Positions 42,915-51,088 of a DNA stretch of 64,000 nucleotides are shown here, piece by piece (within the stretch, counting starts at the first letter, position 1; every line of letters begins with the position of its first letter). Position numbers and translations under genes: made by a program. The stretch spans positions 1-64,000 of the forward strand of contig WTCE01000084.1 in NCBI GenBank assembly GCA_013138735.1, in the 5' to 3' direction. The notes below the pieces were generated by a model. The model searched no databases. It worked only from the letters and a program-made list of their open reading frames with translations, and had not been told where the DNA came from. Origin of the DNA: Crocinitomix sp. (GTDB taxonomy: Bacteria > Bacteroidota > Bacteroidia > Flavobacteriales_D > Crocinitomicaceae).

Positions 42915-43773
42915 TATTCACATAACAGGCGCAAATGGAGGTGTAGGGAGTGCCTTGTCAAATGCATTGGTTCAAACTGGTGCACAACTCATCCCAGTTA
43001 AAAATCCTGCTTTTCGCATTCAAGAAGATGCGTATTTTGAACAATTTGATAACCCTGAGGAGATAGATCTAATTTATCACTTGGCAGCCATTAGTTTTGT
43101 TCCTGACAGTTGGGAAAATCCTGCTCGTTTTATTGAAGTAAATGTTCTCGGAACAACAAAGGTTCTTGAGTTTTGTCGCAAATATAATATACGATTGGTT
43201 TACGTGAGTTCTTATGCTTATGGTGCACCTCAATATTTGCCAATTGATGAAAAGCATCCGGTTTCAGCTTCAAATCCTTATGGCTTAAGTAAGATAATGG
43301 GAGAAGAGCTTTGCACATTCTATGGTGATCATTATGATTTGTCTTATTTGATTGTGCGCCCATTTAATGTTTATGGCACTCTCAAAAATACCAAATTATT
43401 GATCCCAGAAATTATTGCGCAAATAGAAAAGGGCGATAGAATACAAGTAAAGGATTTAGTTCCAAAAAGAGATTGTGTTTTTATTGATGACTTGATTGGT
43501 TTTTTATTAATCGCTGGTCAGAAAACGAATAATGAGATCTATAATGTGGGTGGGGGAGAATCATTTTCTGTTGCCGAAATCATTGAGATATGCCAAAATG
43601 TTTGGGGAACCAATTTGCCTGTTGAATCTGCTGAAGTTGAACGTAAAAATGAAATTCCAGAAACGCTTTGCGATAATTCGAAAGCAAAAACAGACTTGGG
43701 TTGGAGTCCTCAGTTTACGTTTCAAGAAGGAATTGCAGCAATAAAACAACGCCTTAAACATCAAAGCAATTGA
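42907..43773 (+). CDS. NAD-dependent epimerase/reductase-like SDR
   Basis: An extended SDR of 288 residues, shorter than its neighbours. GANGGVGSALSNAL (8-21), YHLAAISFVPDS, SSYAYGAPQ and YGLSK (Tyr125, Lys129) keep the fold and dyad. The loop after the active-site serine, PIDEKHPV, is nearly identical to PIDEKHPI of the LegB-like protein next door, so the two are probably ancient duplicates in the same locus. It likely completes epimerisation or reduction of the keto sugar made upstream. The shared TTGA with the next gene links the two reading frames. Confidence 0.8.
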   Translation: MLNIHITGANGGVGSALSNALVQTGAQLIPVKNPAFRIQEDAYFEQFDNPEEIDLIYHLAAISFVPDSWENPARFIEVNVLGTTKVLEFCRKYNIRLVYVSSYAYGAPQYLPIDEKHPVSASNPYGLSKIMGEELCTFYGDHYDLSYLIVRPFNVYGTLKNTKLLIPEIIAQIEKGDRIQVKDLVPKRDCVFIDDLIGFLLIAGQKTNNEIYNVGGGESFSVAEIIEICQNVWGTNLPVESAEVERKNEIPETLCDNSKAKTDLGWSPQFTFQEGIAAIKQRLKHQSN

Positions 43774-44939
43774 GTAAAAAAATCCTCATATTAGTCGGTA
43801 TTCCTGGTTTTGATTATTCAAATCAAATGTCTGCCGTAGCTGCCTTTTTAAAAACGATAAAAAGCGCTTTTGAAAATGAGGGGCACGAAGTTGAGTTTGG
43901 AGGAGAATCAAATAAAGAAGCAGTTGTTTTTCGGCCTGTAGATGCTAAGAAAGGCATTAAAGGAAAACTGAAAGGAGCATTAAAACAGTGGCCTTGGTTA
44001 TATCAGTCTCTTGCTTTTCGTAATTTTTTTAAGGGACAGAATCAAATCGTTGATCGCTTAGAATTAAAAGAGCCTTTTGATCTAATTATAGAATTTCATA
44101 CAGTTGGATCAACAGTTGGTCGGCAATTAGCAAAACATTGGGGCGCCCAATTTTCAGTCATTTTTGATTCACCTGTTGAAGAACAGTTTTTAGAAATGCA
44201 CGGAACTAAGACCTCGCATTGGTCGCGGATTTTAAATTCGGAAAAAGTAACATTAGAAGCTGCGGATCACATTATGGCCTATTCGCCAGCTTGCGAAACG
44301 CATATTCGAAAAAAGTATAAACTTAAAGCTACAATTGGAGTATTGCCTTGCGTGGTCAATAAAACGAGTGTGCATAATAATCCACAGCAAAGTGAATTTA
44401 ATATTGGTTTTATTGGTTCGTTTCTTTCATGGCATAAGGTTGATTTATTGGTGAAAGTCTTCAAGAAATTTCATAAAAAACACGAAAATGCACGACTGCA
44501 ATTGATTGGTTTCGGGATGGAATGGGGTAAGGTTAAAGCTTTGGTAGATCAATTAGATTTGAATGCTTTGGTGGAAATGCCAGGCTTTGTGTCTGAAGCT
44601 GAATTATTAAATTATAAAATGCGGTGTTCGGTTGCTATTATGCCCGGTTCAAATTGGTATGGTAGTCCTTTAAAATTATTTGAATATGCCCAATCGCATA
44701 TACCATTTATTGCACCAACTACGAAGACGGTTGTCTCAATCTTTCAAGAAAGTGATCATTGTCTTTTCATTGATCCTGAGAATGAAGCGAAATCTTTGCT
44801 TGAAAAGCTAACTTTTTCTATTGAAAACACGTTAAAGATGAATGAAATGGCTGATCGCGCTCAAGCATATGTTCGCGAAAACTTTGAAGACGCCATTTAC
44901 AGTAAAAAATTGGTGGAAGTCCTAATGACTAAACCATAA
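43770..44939 (+). CDS. Glycosyltransferase, GT-B fold
   Basis: A 389-residue transferase. It starts KKILILVGIPGFDYSNQM; mid-protein VIFDSPVEEQFLE and SPACETHIRKKYKLK; the C-terminal half has GFIGSFLSWHKVDLLVKVFKKF, LQLIGFGMEWGKVKALV, MPGSNWYGSPLKLFEYAQSHIPFIAP with the donor-binding Glu. These are GT4-type features. The start codon is TTG, four bases overlapping the previous stop (TTGA); the next ATG would delete the first beta strand. It is in the plus-strand glycan operon. The sugar is not known. Confidence 0.83.
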   Translation: MSKKILILVGIPGFDYSNQMSAVAAFLKTIKSAFENEGHEVEFGGESNKEAVVFRPVDAKKGIKGKLKGALKQWPWLYQSLAFRNFFKGQNQIVDRLELKEPFDLIIEFHTVGSTVGRQLAKHWGAQFSVIFDSPVEEQFLEMHGTKTSHWSRILNSEKVTLEAADHIMAYSPACETHIRKKYKLKATIGVLPCVVNKTSVHNNPQQSEFNIGFIGSFLSWHKVDLLVKVFKKFHKKHENARLQLIGFGMEWGKVKALVDQLDLNALVEMPGFVSEAELLNYKMRCSVAIMPGSNWYGSPLKLFEYAQSHIPFIAPTTKTVVSIFQESDHCLFIDPENEAKSLLEKLTFSIENTLKMNEMADRAQAYVRENFEDAIYSKKLVEVLMTKP

Positions 44940-44969
44940 AATAATGTTTATTTTGTATAAAATTGAGCT

Positions 44970-45464
44970 ATGAAGGATATTGCGGCTACGGCAAAAATCG
45001 GCGAAAATGTAATCATTGGAAAATTTGTAATAATTGAGGATGATGTCGAAATAGGGGATGGAAGTTTTATTGGTGACTTCACTTTAATCAGAAGTGGAGC
45101 ACGAATTGGAAAGAATTGCAAAATCAAATCCTATAATGAAATTCGGAACAATGTAAAAATTGGAGACAACTCTAATTTTGGTAGTCGCTGTACTTTGTGT
45201 GCAGACACGGTTATTGGAAGCAATGTTGACGTGAAATTTGGTTTTGTAAGTACAACACTCGATTTTAAAAAGCAAGTAGATTTGGATGCGGGAGCGGTAG
45301 GAGATGGCGCAATAGTTGGTGCAAATGTTTCTTTAATGCCTGGCGCATCAATTGGTAAAGGTGCTATGATTGGCGCTTGTTCTCAATTGAGAGATGTAGC
45401 TGGAGAAAATGAAATTTGGTTTGGGAACCCCGCCAAATTTTATAAAATGCGCGATCAACTTTAA
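44970..45464 (+). CDS. Small left-handed beta-helix acyltransferase
   Basis: A 164-residue protein almost wholly of hexapeptide repeats (AKIGENVIIGKFVIIEDDVEIG to MPGASIGKGAMIGACSQL), closing with WFGNPAKFYK, a common end of sugar acetyl- or acyltransferases. It has no N-terminal uridine-binding or C-terminal helical domain, so it is neither LpxA nor LpxD. It lies 30 bp after the glycosyltransferase gene and 6 bp before the LpxD-like gene. Acetylation of an amino sugar is the likely job, inferred from fold and position. Confidence 0.82.
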   Translation: MKDIAATAKIGENVIIGKFVIIEDDVEIGDGSFIGDFTLIRSGARIGKNCKIKSYNEIRNNVKIGDNSNFGSRCTLCADTVIGSNVDVKFGFVSTTLDFKKQVDLDAGAVGDGAIVGANVSLMPGASIGKGAMIGACSQLRDVAGENEIWFGNPAKFYKMRDQL

Positions 45465-45470
45465 ATTGAA

Positions 45471-46349
45471 ATGATTGAACTAAAGAAAATAAGCGCTCAT
45501 TTTGATTTAACCGTTATTGGTGATCCTGATCGAATAATTCACCGTGTAACAGCTTTGGCAAATCAACAAGTCGACGGATTGACTTGGGCAAAAGCAGATC
45601 AATATGCCGAAAAAATTGAAGTAGGAACTTTATTGGTGAACGAAGCCATTAATTTTGAGCCAAAAGAAGGTGTAACCTATCTCATTACTAAGAAGGACGC
45701 CAAATTAACCTTGTCGCTGATCATGAAGGAGTTTTTTACGCCTTCGCCAGATTATTATTTGTTGGATGATACAGCGCGACACAGAAAAAATTCACAGCTT
45801 AAAATTGCAGATCAAGCCTTTGTAGGACAAAACGTAACAATTGGAGATGGCACAGTCATTCATCCTTTTGCAGTAATTGAAGCAGATTCTGTGATTGGAA
45901 AAAACTGCGTTATTAAGTCAAATACTTCAATTGGATCAGAAGGAATGGGAATAGCCTTGAATCCTGAAACAGATTTATTAGAAAAATTACCGCAAATAGG
46001 CAATGTTGTCATGCATGATCATGTTGATATTGGACCAAACACAACCGTAAGAAGAGGTGCTTTGGGAGAAACGTTAATAAAAGAGGGTTGTAAAATAGGC
46101 GCTCTTATTAATATTGGACACAATTGTGTTATTGGTCGCAATGTCATTTTAACATGCAATAATGTTGTGTCTGGATCGGCAATTATTGGTGATTATGTGT
46201 ACTTGGGCGTAAATGCAATGATTAGAAATGGCATTGAAATAGGCGAAAAAACACAAATTGGTATGGGAGCAGTTGTCACTAAATCGCTTCCTGCAAATGT
46301 GATCGCTTATGGTAATCCAGCAAAGGTAATCCGTTCCAATGCCACTTAA
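45471..46349 (+). CDS. LpxD-like N-acyltransferase in the polysaccharide locus
   Basis: A 292-residue acyltransferase. Unlike its neighbour it has an N-terminal domain (about 1-95, MIELKKISAHFDLTVIGDPDRII) like the uridine-binding domain of LpxD, then a hexapeptide beta-helix with IGSEGMGIALNPE (compare GADGFGF in LpxD) and LINIGHNCVIGRN with the catalytic His. It lacks the C-terminal helix and is 60 residues shorter than the housekeeping LpxD at 6628. It probably acylates an amino group of a UDP-sugar in the glycan pathway. It overlaps the next gene by 11 bp. Confidence 0.83.
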   Translation: MIELKKISAHFDLTVIGDPDRIIHRVTALANQQVDGLTWAKADQYAEKIEVGTLLVNEAINFEPKEGVTYLITKKDAKLTLSLIMKEFFTPSPDYYLLDDTARHRKNSQLKIADQAFVGQNVTIGDGTVIHPFAVIEADSVIGKNCVIKSNTSIGSEGMGIALNPETDLLEKLPQIGNVVMHDHVDIGPNTTVRRGALGETLIKEGCKIGALINIGHNCVIGRNVILTCNNVVSGSAIIGDYVYLGVNAMIRNGIEIGEKTQIGMGAVVTKSLPANVIAYGNPAKVIRSNAT

Positions 46350-47610
46350 TATCCTCATTATTTCAAGTTATTTTCCGCCTGTGCCGGGTGTTGGTGGAAG
46401 AAGATGGGCGAAATTTGTCAAATATCTCAGTCGAAAGGATGACGTAAATGTGCATGTTATCTCGGCTAAAAATACGGTTGAAAATGTGAGGTCAAGCTTT
46501 GCAGATGAACTCGCAACTGTCAATTTTAAACATACCCAACTCCCTTCAAACTATCCTAAATATTTAGAGTTTTTAGAGTTTTGGAAACCTACTTTTTTTC
46601 GTAAAGTAATGTTTCGTGCCCAGTTATTTTCGTTGAAGCGTAGGGTAGAGGGAAACTATTGGGACTTTAGTGTTTTATGGGAAGCACACTTCAAAAAAAC
46701 AATTCCAGACATCATTCGTAAAGAGAAAATCACGAAGTTAATTGTGTCCGGACCACCTTACCGTTACATTAAATTTGCGCAAGCTTTAAAAGCTGAATTT
46801 CCTGACCTTGAATTAATTTTAGATTACCGCGATCCTTGGAATGATTTTAATGATCCTTTTCCTATTTCAGAGGAGCGGCATGAATATGAAAGAGCTTTGG
46901 AAAAAGAAATGCTACAAAAGGTGGATAAAATCATCACTGTTTCAGCCTTTCAAAAAAGCTTAATTCAAAAAAACCAACCCAATAGCGCCCCCGTTTATTT
47001 GGTTCCTAATGGTTTTGATCATGAAGATTATCAAAGCAATATCCGCCAAAAAGAACCCTCTGAAAAAATTAAATTGGTGCATTTTGGAACACTCCATTAT
47101 TTAAAGGATTATTATTGGGTGCCATTTTTTAAAGCCTATGCACGGTTGAAGAAAGAGCAGCCTGAGATTTATGCCCAATTGGAAATAAGCTTAGTGGGTT
47201 ATTGTCCCGAACAAGTCAGTTCCTTTATTGCCAAGCTTGATTTAGATGTTAAGATTCACGGCATGTTAGAACCATTTGTAGCTTACGGTGAGTTAAACCA
47301 AGCAGACGTTGCTTTATGGTTTAAATATGATGGTTCTCCCGGAGATTTTGCAACTAAGTTTGGTGATTATATCTCCATCAATAAATTTATGTGGACGTTC
47401 TCAGTTAAGGGTGCGGTGACGGATCATATTGAAGAACATAAAATTGGCAAAGTTTTTTATAGGGATGATGCTGCTTTGGAAGCAACAATTTACGAAGCGT
47501 TTTTGAATGTTCAAAAGGCAGAAAAGCGCGTATTTAATCCAGATTATGATGCGAGTGCCTTGCAAATCGTCAACCTTACAGATCAATTATTAGACGTATT
47601 AAACAAATGA
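46339..47610 (+). CDS. Glycosyltransferase family 4-like
   Basis: A 423-residue GT-B glycosyltransferase. The start ILIISSYFPPVPGVGGRRWAKFVKYL has the glycine-rich acceptor loop of GT4 enzymes; VSGPPYRYIKFAQAL, LDYRDPWNDF and VSAFQKSLIQK follow; the C-terminal domain has HFGTLHYLKDYYW, HGMLEPFVAYGELNQADVALW and FATKFGDYISINKFMWTF. The EX7E motif is weak, so donor binding may differ. The start is 11 bp inside the end of the acyltransferase gene. It is the last definite glycan gene of the operon. Confidence 0.85.
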   Translation: MPLNILIISSYFPPVPGVGGRRWAKFVKYLSRKDDVNVHVISAKNTVENVRSSFADELATVNFKHTQLPSNYPKYLEFLEFWKPTFFRKVMFRAQLFSLKRRVEGNYWDFSVLWEAHFKKTIPDIIRKEKITKLIVSGPPYRYIKFAQALKAEFPDLELILDYRDPWNDFNDPFPISEERHEYERALEKEMLQKVDKIITVSAFQKSLIQKNQPNSAPVYLVPNGFDHEDYQSNIRQKEPSEKIKLVHFGTLHYLKDYYWVPFFKAYARLKKEQPEIYAQLEISLVGYCPEQVSSFIAKLDLDVKIHGMLEPFVAYGELNQADVALWFKYDGSPGDFATKFGDYISINKFMWTFSVKGAVTDHIEEHKIGKVFYRDDAALEATIYEAFLNVQKAEKRVFNPDYDASALQIVNLTDQLLDVLNK

Positions 47611-47837
47611 AAAATTTAAAAAAAGTATTTCTAGTAATTGGGTGGTTAGGAATAGGAATTTCAACCTTGTCTATTTGTTTTCACATTATATTGGGATTTA
47701 GCAATGAAATTTTTCATTATGAAAATTGGGGAAAGCTTGGTGAGGTCCTAATTTCTGAATATTTTTTCTGGTGGTATTTGATTTTTGCAGTGACGGCAGT
47801 TTTTTGGTATTTGGGTAAGGATGCGAAAAAAGGATAG
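47607..47837 (+). CDS. Small membrane protein of unknown function
   Basis: A 76-residue protein with two hydrophobic helices (about 7-28, LVIGWLGIGISTLSICFHIIL-like, and 50-68, YFFWWYLIFAVTAVFWYLG) and a short charged loop between them. Its start overlaps the glycosyltransferase stop by 4 bp (ATGA), so it is translated with the glycan operon. No family recognised. It could be an accessory membrane factor of glycan export; this is only a guess from position. Confidence 0.6.
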   Translation: MKNLKKVFLVIGWLGIGISTLSICFHIILGFSNEIFHYENWGKLGEVLISEYFFWWYLIFAVTAVFWYLGKDAKKG

Positions 47838-47858
47838 GCGCACTTTGAGGGTTTGACC

Positions 47859-48020
47859 GGCGCACTTCGAGTGCCTCAGCGTGCCTACATCTAGGATAGG
47901 ATTAGCATGATTTTTATATTTCACTAAAATGTGGTTGGATGTTGTACTGAGGGTTTGTTTTTATTAAGAAAAATGTAGATATTATGCAAGGTTGGCTCTC
48001 TGAGGCCCTCGAAGCGCGCC
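47859..48020. repeat. 162-bp element with 30-bp imperfect inverted ends (MITE-like)
   Basis: The ends 47859-47888 and 47991-48020 are inverted copies that agree at 25 of 30 positions (left GGCGCACTTCGAGTGCCTCA, right, read backwards, GGCGCGCTTCGAGGGCCTCA). The interior is AT-rich and non-coding. A further degenerate copy, GCGCACTTTGAGG, precedes it at 47838. The same core GCGCRYTTCGAGNGCCTC occurs at 13968-13985 and 51176-51193. Confidence 0.65.
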
Positions 48021-48042
48021 TCAAGGATGTAAAACAGCAATA

Positions 48043-48735
48043 ATGGATGAATTAGATATTAAAAAAAATAAGCTAAGTATTTGGTTGAAAATGGTCATTG
48101 CTGGGGCCAGTTTGATCATTGTTTTTGTGCTTCTCAGAGTTTTTGGTGTCTTGCAGTGGTATACTATTTATACAACGGGAAATATGCCTACAATTAACGT
48201 GGGAGATCACATCTTAGCAACAAATTTAATCACACCTGATCGGTTCGATTTAGTAACTTTCAAGCATAAGGAAGGTGGGAGAGAAGAAATTTGGATTAAA
48301 CGATTGTGTGCTTTTGAGGGTGAGTCTGTTCAGATAATAGCTGGTGATTTATATATAAATGACGTTTATCAGGATAAGGATTTAAATCTCATGCATGATT
48401 ATCGATCAGAAAAATTAATGGCGGATGTTATGATTAGCCGATTAGATTTAGAAGCGCATTTACATTATATACCTTATCAACAGGAGGATTCATTGGACCT
48501 TTTATTGAGTACAGATCAAGCTGCAAGTCGTCCAACATTGAGACGGATTATAAAAAATGAACCCAATGATTCAATTGCATCATTTTGGGGAGAGAATTGG
48601 AATGAAAACTATTTTGGACCTATTATAATTCCAAAAAATAACTGTTTTGTCTTAGGTGATAATCGTGAGCAGAGTAAGGATTCAAGGTATATCGGTTTTG
48701 TAGCCATGGATGACATTTATGGTGTTTTATTTTAA
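48043..48735 (+). CDS. Signal peptidase I homologue lacking the catalytic serine
   Basis: A 230-residue protein of the S26 signal peptidase family. One N-terminal membrane helix (about 14-36); then TTGNMPTINVGDHI (44-57) at the place of the family box SxSMxPT; aligned on MPT, the nucleophile serine is Gly46. The base Lys86 in IWIKRL and the box GDNREQSKDSR near the end are kept. Bases around 48170-48195 read cleanly through this stretch, so this is not an obvious frameshift. Either the protein is an inactive relative or it uses another residue. It is the first gene of the accessory pocket, 5 bp before a SUKH-like gene. A normal signal peptidase must be elsewhere in the genome. Confidence 0.82.
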   Translation: MDELDIKKNKLSIWLKMVIAGASLIIVFVLLRVFGVLQWYTIYTTGNMPTINVGDHILATNLITPDRFDLVTFKHKEGGREEIWIKRLCAFEGESVQIIAGDLYINDVYQDKDLNLMHDYRSEKLMADVMISRLDLEAHLHYIPYQQEDSLDLLLSTDQAASRPTLRRIIKNEPNDSIASFWGENWNENYFGPIIIPKNNCFVLGDNREQSKDSRYIGFVAMDDIYGVLF

Positions 48736-48740
48736 GAGAG

Positions 48741-49478
48741 ATGAAAACGAATATTTATGATATCAAAGAACTTCAAAGAAGGGTAATTAAACTGGAGAAG
48801 AGAGGGCCTGCTTCTAAATATCACATCAGAAAGAATAAATCGCGAAGAGTAAAGGGAAAGCAGCTTGCTGATTTTGAAAGGAATTATAAGGTAATGCTAC
48901 CAAATGATTTGAAAGAGTTTCTATTACATTTTGGAGCGAGCGGCATGTTTGCACGGTATGCTTTTTTGATAAATCCAAGTCCCTATTATGATTCACCTTT
49001 TCATTTTGATTTTACTATTGCCGGAGTTGAGTTTTTGATTGACAATGGGGTTACGCCAGATGATATTGAAAATGTGGATTATGATGTTGCCAAGGATGAA
49101 TTTGATCACGATAAAATTCAAGCTTTAATAGGTTCTGCAAAAGAAAACCAGCAATATGTTATACTGGGACTTTTATTCGGTCGCGGAGATTGTGGGCATA
49201 CGCAGGTTATAATTATGTTAGGGCAAAACAAAGGCGCCTTTGGCTGGTACGGTGATGCAACATTTGGATTCCACGATTATAAAGGCTTTAGTATTTGTTA
49301 TGACGAATTTAGAATTATCGAACATTCTATTTTTGATTATGAAAAAAGCAATCTAAATGCACATATCAGCTTTCTAAATAGAATTGCCAATGGTGAAATT
49401 TCGAATGACGAGCTAGACGATCAAAACAATCGAAAAGGAGGCTTTTTTAGTTGGTTTAGAAAAAGGAGGTTTGATTAA
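48741..49478 (+). CDS. SMI1/KNR4 (SUKH)-family protein
   Basis: A 245-residue cytoplasmic protein. After a basic N-terminus (about 1-38) comes the SUKH fold, with LADFERNYKVMLPNDLKEFLLHFGASGMF (about 42-70), the Glu/Asp-rich middle and a C-terminal segment FGFHDYKGFSICYDEF. SUKH proteins act widely as immunity proteins against polymorphic toxins. No toxin gene is next to it; its immediate neighbours are the signal-peptidase-like gene (5 bp upstream) and a lipoprotein gene. The C-terminus (GGFFSWFRKRRFD) is basic and aromatic and could touch the membrane. Immunity is inferred from the family only. Confidence 0.75.
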   Translation: MKTNIYDIKELQRRVIKLEKRGPASKYHIRKNKSRRVKGKQLADFERNYKVMLPNDLKEFLLHFGASGMFARYAFLINPSPYYDSPFHFDFTIAGVEFLIDNGVTPDDIENVDYDVAKDEFDHDKIQALIGSAKENQQYVILGLLFGRGDCGHTQVIIMLGQNKGAFGWYGDATFGFHDYKGFSICYDEFRIIEHSIFDYEKSNLNAHISFLNRIANGEISNDELDDQNNRKGGFFSWFRKRRFD

Positions 49479-49565
49479 AAATCAAACGAAAAGATTCAAA
49501 TTTATTTCGTTATTTTTTTTAGCTATTAATTATCATTAGCTTAGATTTATATTGCTAATTCAATC

Positions 49566-50090
49566 ATGAGAAATATATTTGCTTATATCGGTGTTTTAAT
49601 CATTGCGTTCTCTTGTAACGCTGATGTTGATGAACAAGTGAATGAACAAGTTGATGAACTGTTGGATGTAGAAAATGCACATACTGATTCCGTTTCAATT
49701 AATAACCATGATCTAGCCTTACAATCAAGTATTAATTATACCCATGAATTATGCGGAGATTATGATTTTGGCTCTACTGGTGTAATCAGATTAAATTCGA
49801 AAAGTGAAATTATATTTGACACCCCCGAAAGTCTCGGTAATGGCAAATTTATTCTAGTGGGGAGCGAGGTAACTGAAAGCAGTATCTACAAAAATTATGA
49901 CGAATTTTTAGTACTAAGAAATAAGGCGGATGACGTATTTTGGTGTTCAATAGACGGTCACTTTTTTGATAATGAACCAATAGAATATATGTATGATCGG
50001 AAGAGGATATTTGTCCATCACGTTGCTTTCTTAGGTGAAGACTCTACCGCACTTGAAATCCCAATTCAAGATGGGATGATAATTGAGTAG
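49566..50090 (+). CDS. Lipoprotein of unknown function
   Basis: A 174-residue lipoprotein: MRNIFAYIGVLIIAFSCNAD with lipobox Cys17. A short acidic run (DVDEQVNEQVDELLDVE) follows, then a beta-rich domain of about 120 residues. I do not recognise the family. It is part of the accessory pocket between repeats, 87 bp after the SUKH gene; both flanks lack recognisable terminators. The AT-rich 5' region has a run of eight T at about 49520. Confidence 0.6.
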   Translation: MRNIFAYIGVLIIAFSCNADVDEQVNEQVDELLDVENAHTDSVSINNHDLALQSSINYTHELCGDYDFGSTGVIRLNSKSEIIFDTPESLGNGKFILVGSEVTESSIYKNYDEFLVLRNKADDVFWCSIDGHFFDNEPIEYMYDRKRIFVHHVAFLGEDSTALEIPIQDGMIIE

Positions 50091-50139
50091 TAATTCTATG
50101 AACTTAAGCACTTTAAGAGGCTGTTTGAAGACTAGAGGT

Positions 50140-50260
50140 TAGGTTATTGAGTTCTGCTCGCTGCGACTCTCGCTTTGCTATGCTGAAGCTTCGCGCCTTG
50201 CTTTGCCGAAGCTTCGCGAAGGCAAGAAAGCCAAGAAGCGCGAATCTAGGATCGGAATAG
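50140..50260. repeat. GC-rich, hairpin-rich repeat tract
   Basis: About 120 bp much richer in G and C than its surroundings. GCTGAAGCTTCGCG (50182-50195) and GCCGAAGCTTCGCG (50205-50218) are near-identical copies spaced 23 bp, each around the palindrome GAAGCTTC, and CCTTGC/GCAAG-type pairs flank them. The right end ATCTAGGATCGGAATAG (50244-50260) agrees at 15 of 17 bases with a segment inside the 47859 element. No coding potential. Confidence 0.55.
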
Positions 50261-50262
50261 TT

Positions 50263-51075
50263 TTACTCCTTTTCCACAGAGGTTTCCCAACCATCATATT
50301 TTGCATTGTTTTCATGCGCTAGTTCCCATAAAGGAAGAGTATGTTCATCAATTCTTGAATAATCTACAAAATCAATTCTCGATATTGATAGCACATACGG
50401 ATGTTCACCTAATGCCTTATCAAATACACTATTCTCTATTTTATACTCCCAATCAATCGCTTGTTTTATAAATTCATTCATTGATATTTCATTTCTAAAA
50501 TATATCCAATGAAAAACATTTCTTGCCTTGGTGAGGTTGTCTCCGTTTCTTTCAAGCTGACCAACAACACCTCTATTCATTATTTTCTGTAAGTCGCGAG
50601 GACTAGGATATAGAAAGTTATAATACTGTTCCCATTCAGAATCCATAATTGATCTGGACTCATACGCATAATTACTGAAACCCTCCATAAAAAGGGGGAT
50701 ACTTGATTCCAAAATTGCACCGTCGGAAACATAGAAGTAGAAATCCCTTCTGCCATTGGTCGTAAGTCTACCAACATAGGTCCCGTCAATATTGTTTGAG
50801 ACAAAGGAGATCAGATTATCTTCAAATTTCTGTAAAAAGTCAAATTCTTCTTGAGATGATAATCCATCTTCCCTCGGATTATTCATTTTTAGTGAAAACC
50901 AAAATAACGTTCCGTAACTGCTATTCTTACTTTTTTCCGCTAAACTTAGATTTAAATATATTGAAGAAATAACATCATCAACGTTTAAAAAATAGAAATC
51001 CCAATGATCGGGTTTTTCATTTATTTGAGAAATCGCTTTCTCCTTTTTACTAAATAATCTACTGAATATTCCCAT
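50263..51075 (-). CDS. DUF695-RraB-like two-domain protein
   Basis: A 270-residue cytoplasmic protein. The ATG at 51075 (MGIFSRLFSKKEKAIS) is used; 14 further open codons upstream are unlikely. The first half (about 25-160: HWDFYFLNVDDVISSIYLNL, TLFWFSLKMNNPREDG, EFDFLQKFEDNLISF, YVGRLTTNGRRDFYFYV) resembles DUF695. The second half (about 165-265: RGVVGQLERNGDNLTKARNVFHWIYF and the end YDGWETSVEK) resembles RraB, the inhibitor of RNase E in proteobacteria. No target is named here; Bacteroidota have different RNase E/G. The gene is bounded by the GC-rich tract and by a terminator of the next gene. Role unknown. Confidence 0.7.
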   Translation of the reverse strand: MGIFSRLFSKKEKAISQINEKPDHWDFYFLNVDDVISSIYLNLSLAEKSKNSSYGTLFWFSLKMNNPREDGLSSQEEFDFLQKFEDNLISFVSNNIDGTYVGRLTTNGRRDFYFYVSDGAILESSIPLFMEGFSNYAYESRSIMDSEWEQYYNFLYPSPRDLQKIMNRGVVGQLERNGDNLTKARNVFHWIYFRNEISMNEFIKQAIDWEYKIENSVFDKALGEHPYVLSISRIDFVDYSRIDEHTLPLWELAHENNAKYDGWETSVEKE

Positions 51076-51088
51076 CCCAGTTAATGTT

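Noticed and set aside
41213..47610. Complete legionaminic or sialic acid pathway
   Set aside because: Only the LegB-like step and a nucleotidyltransferase are present; no NeuB/LegI, LegG or LegF.
48741..49478. SUKH gene as part of a complete toxin-immunity system
   Set aside because: No toxin, Rhs or polymorphic-toxin carrier gene lies within the neighbouring genes.
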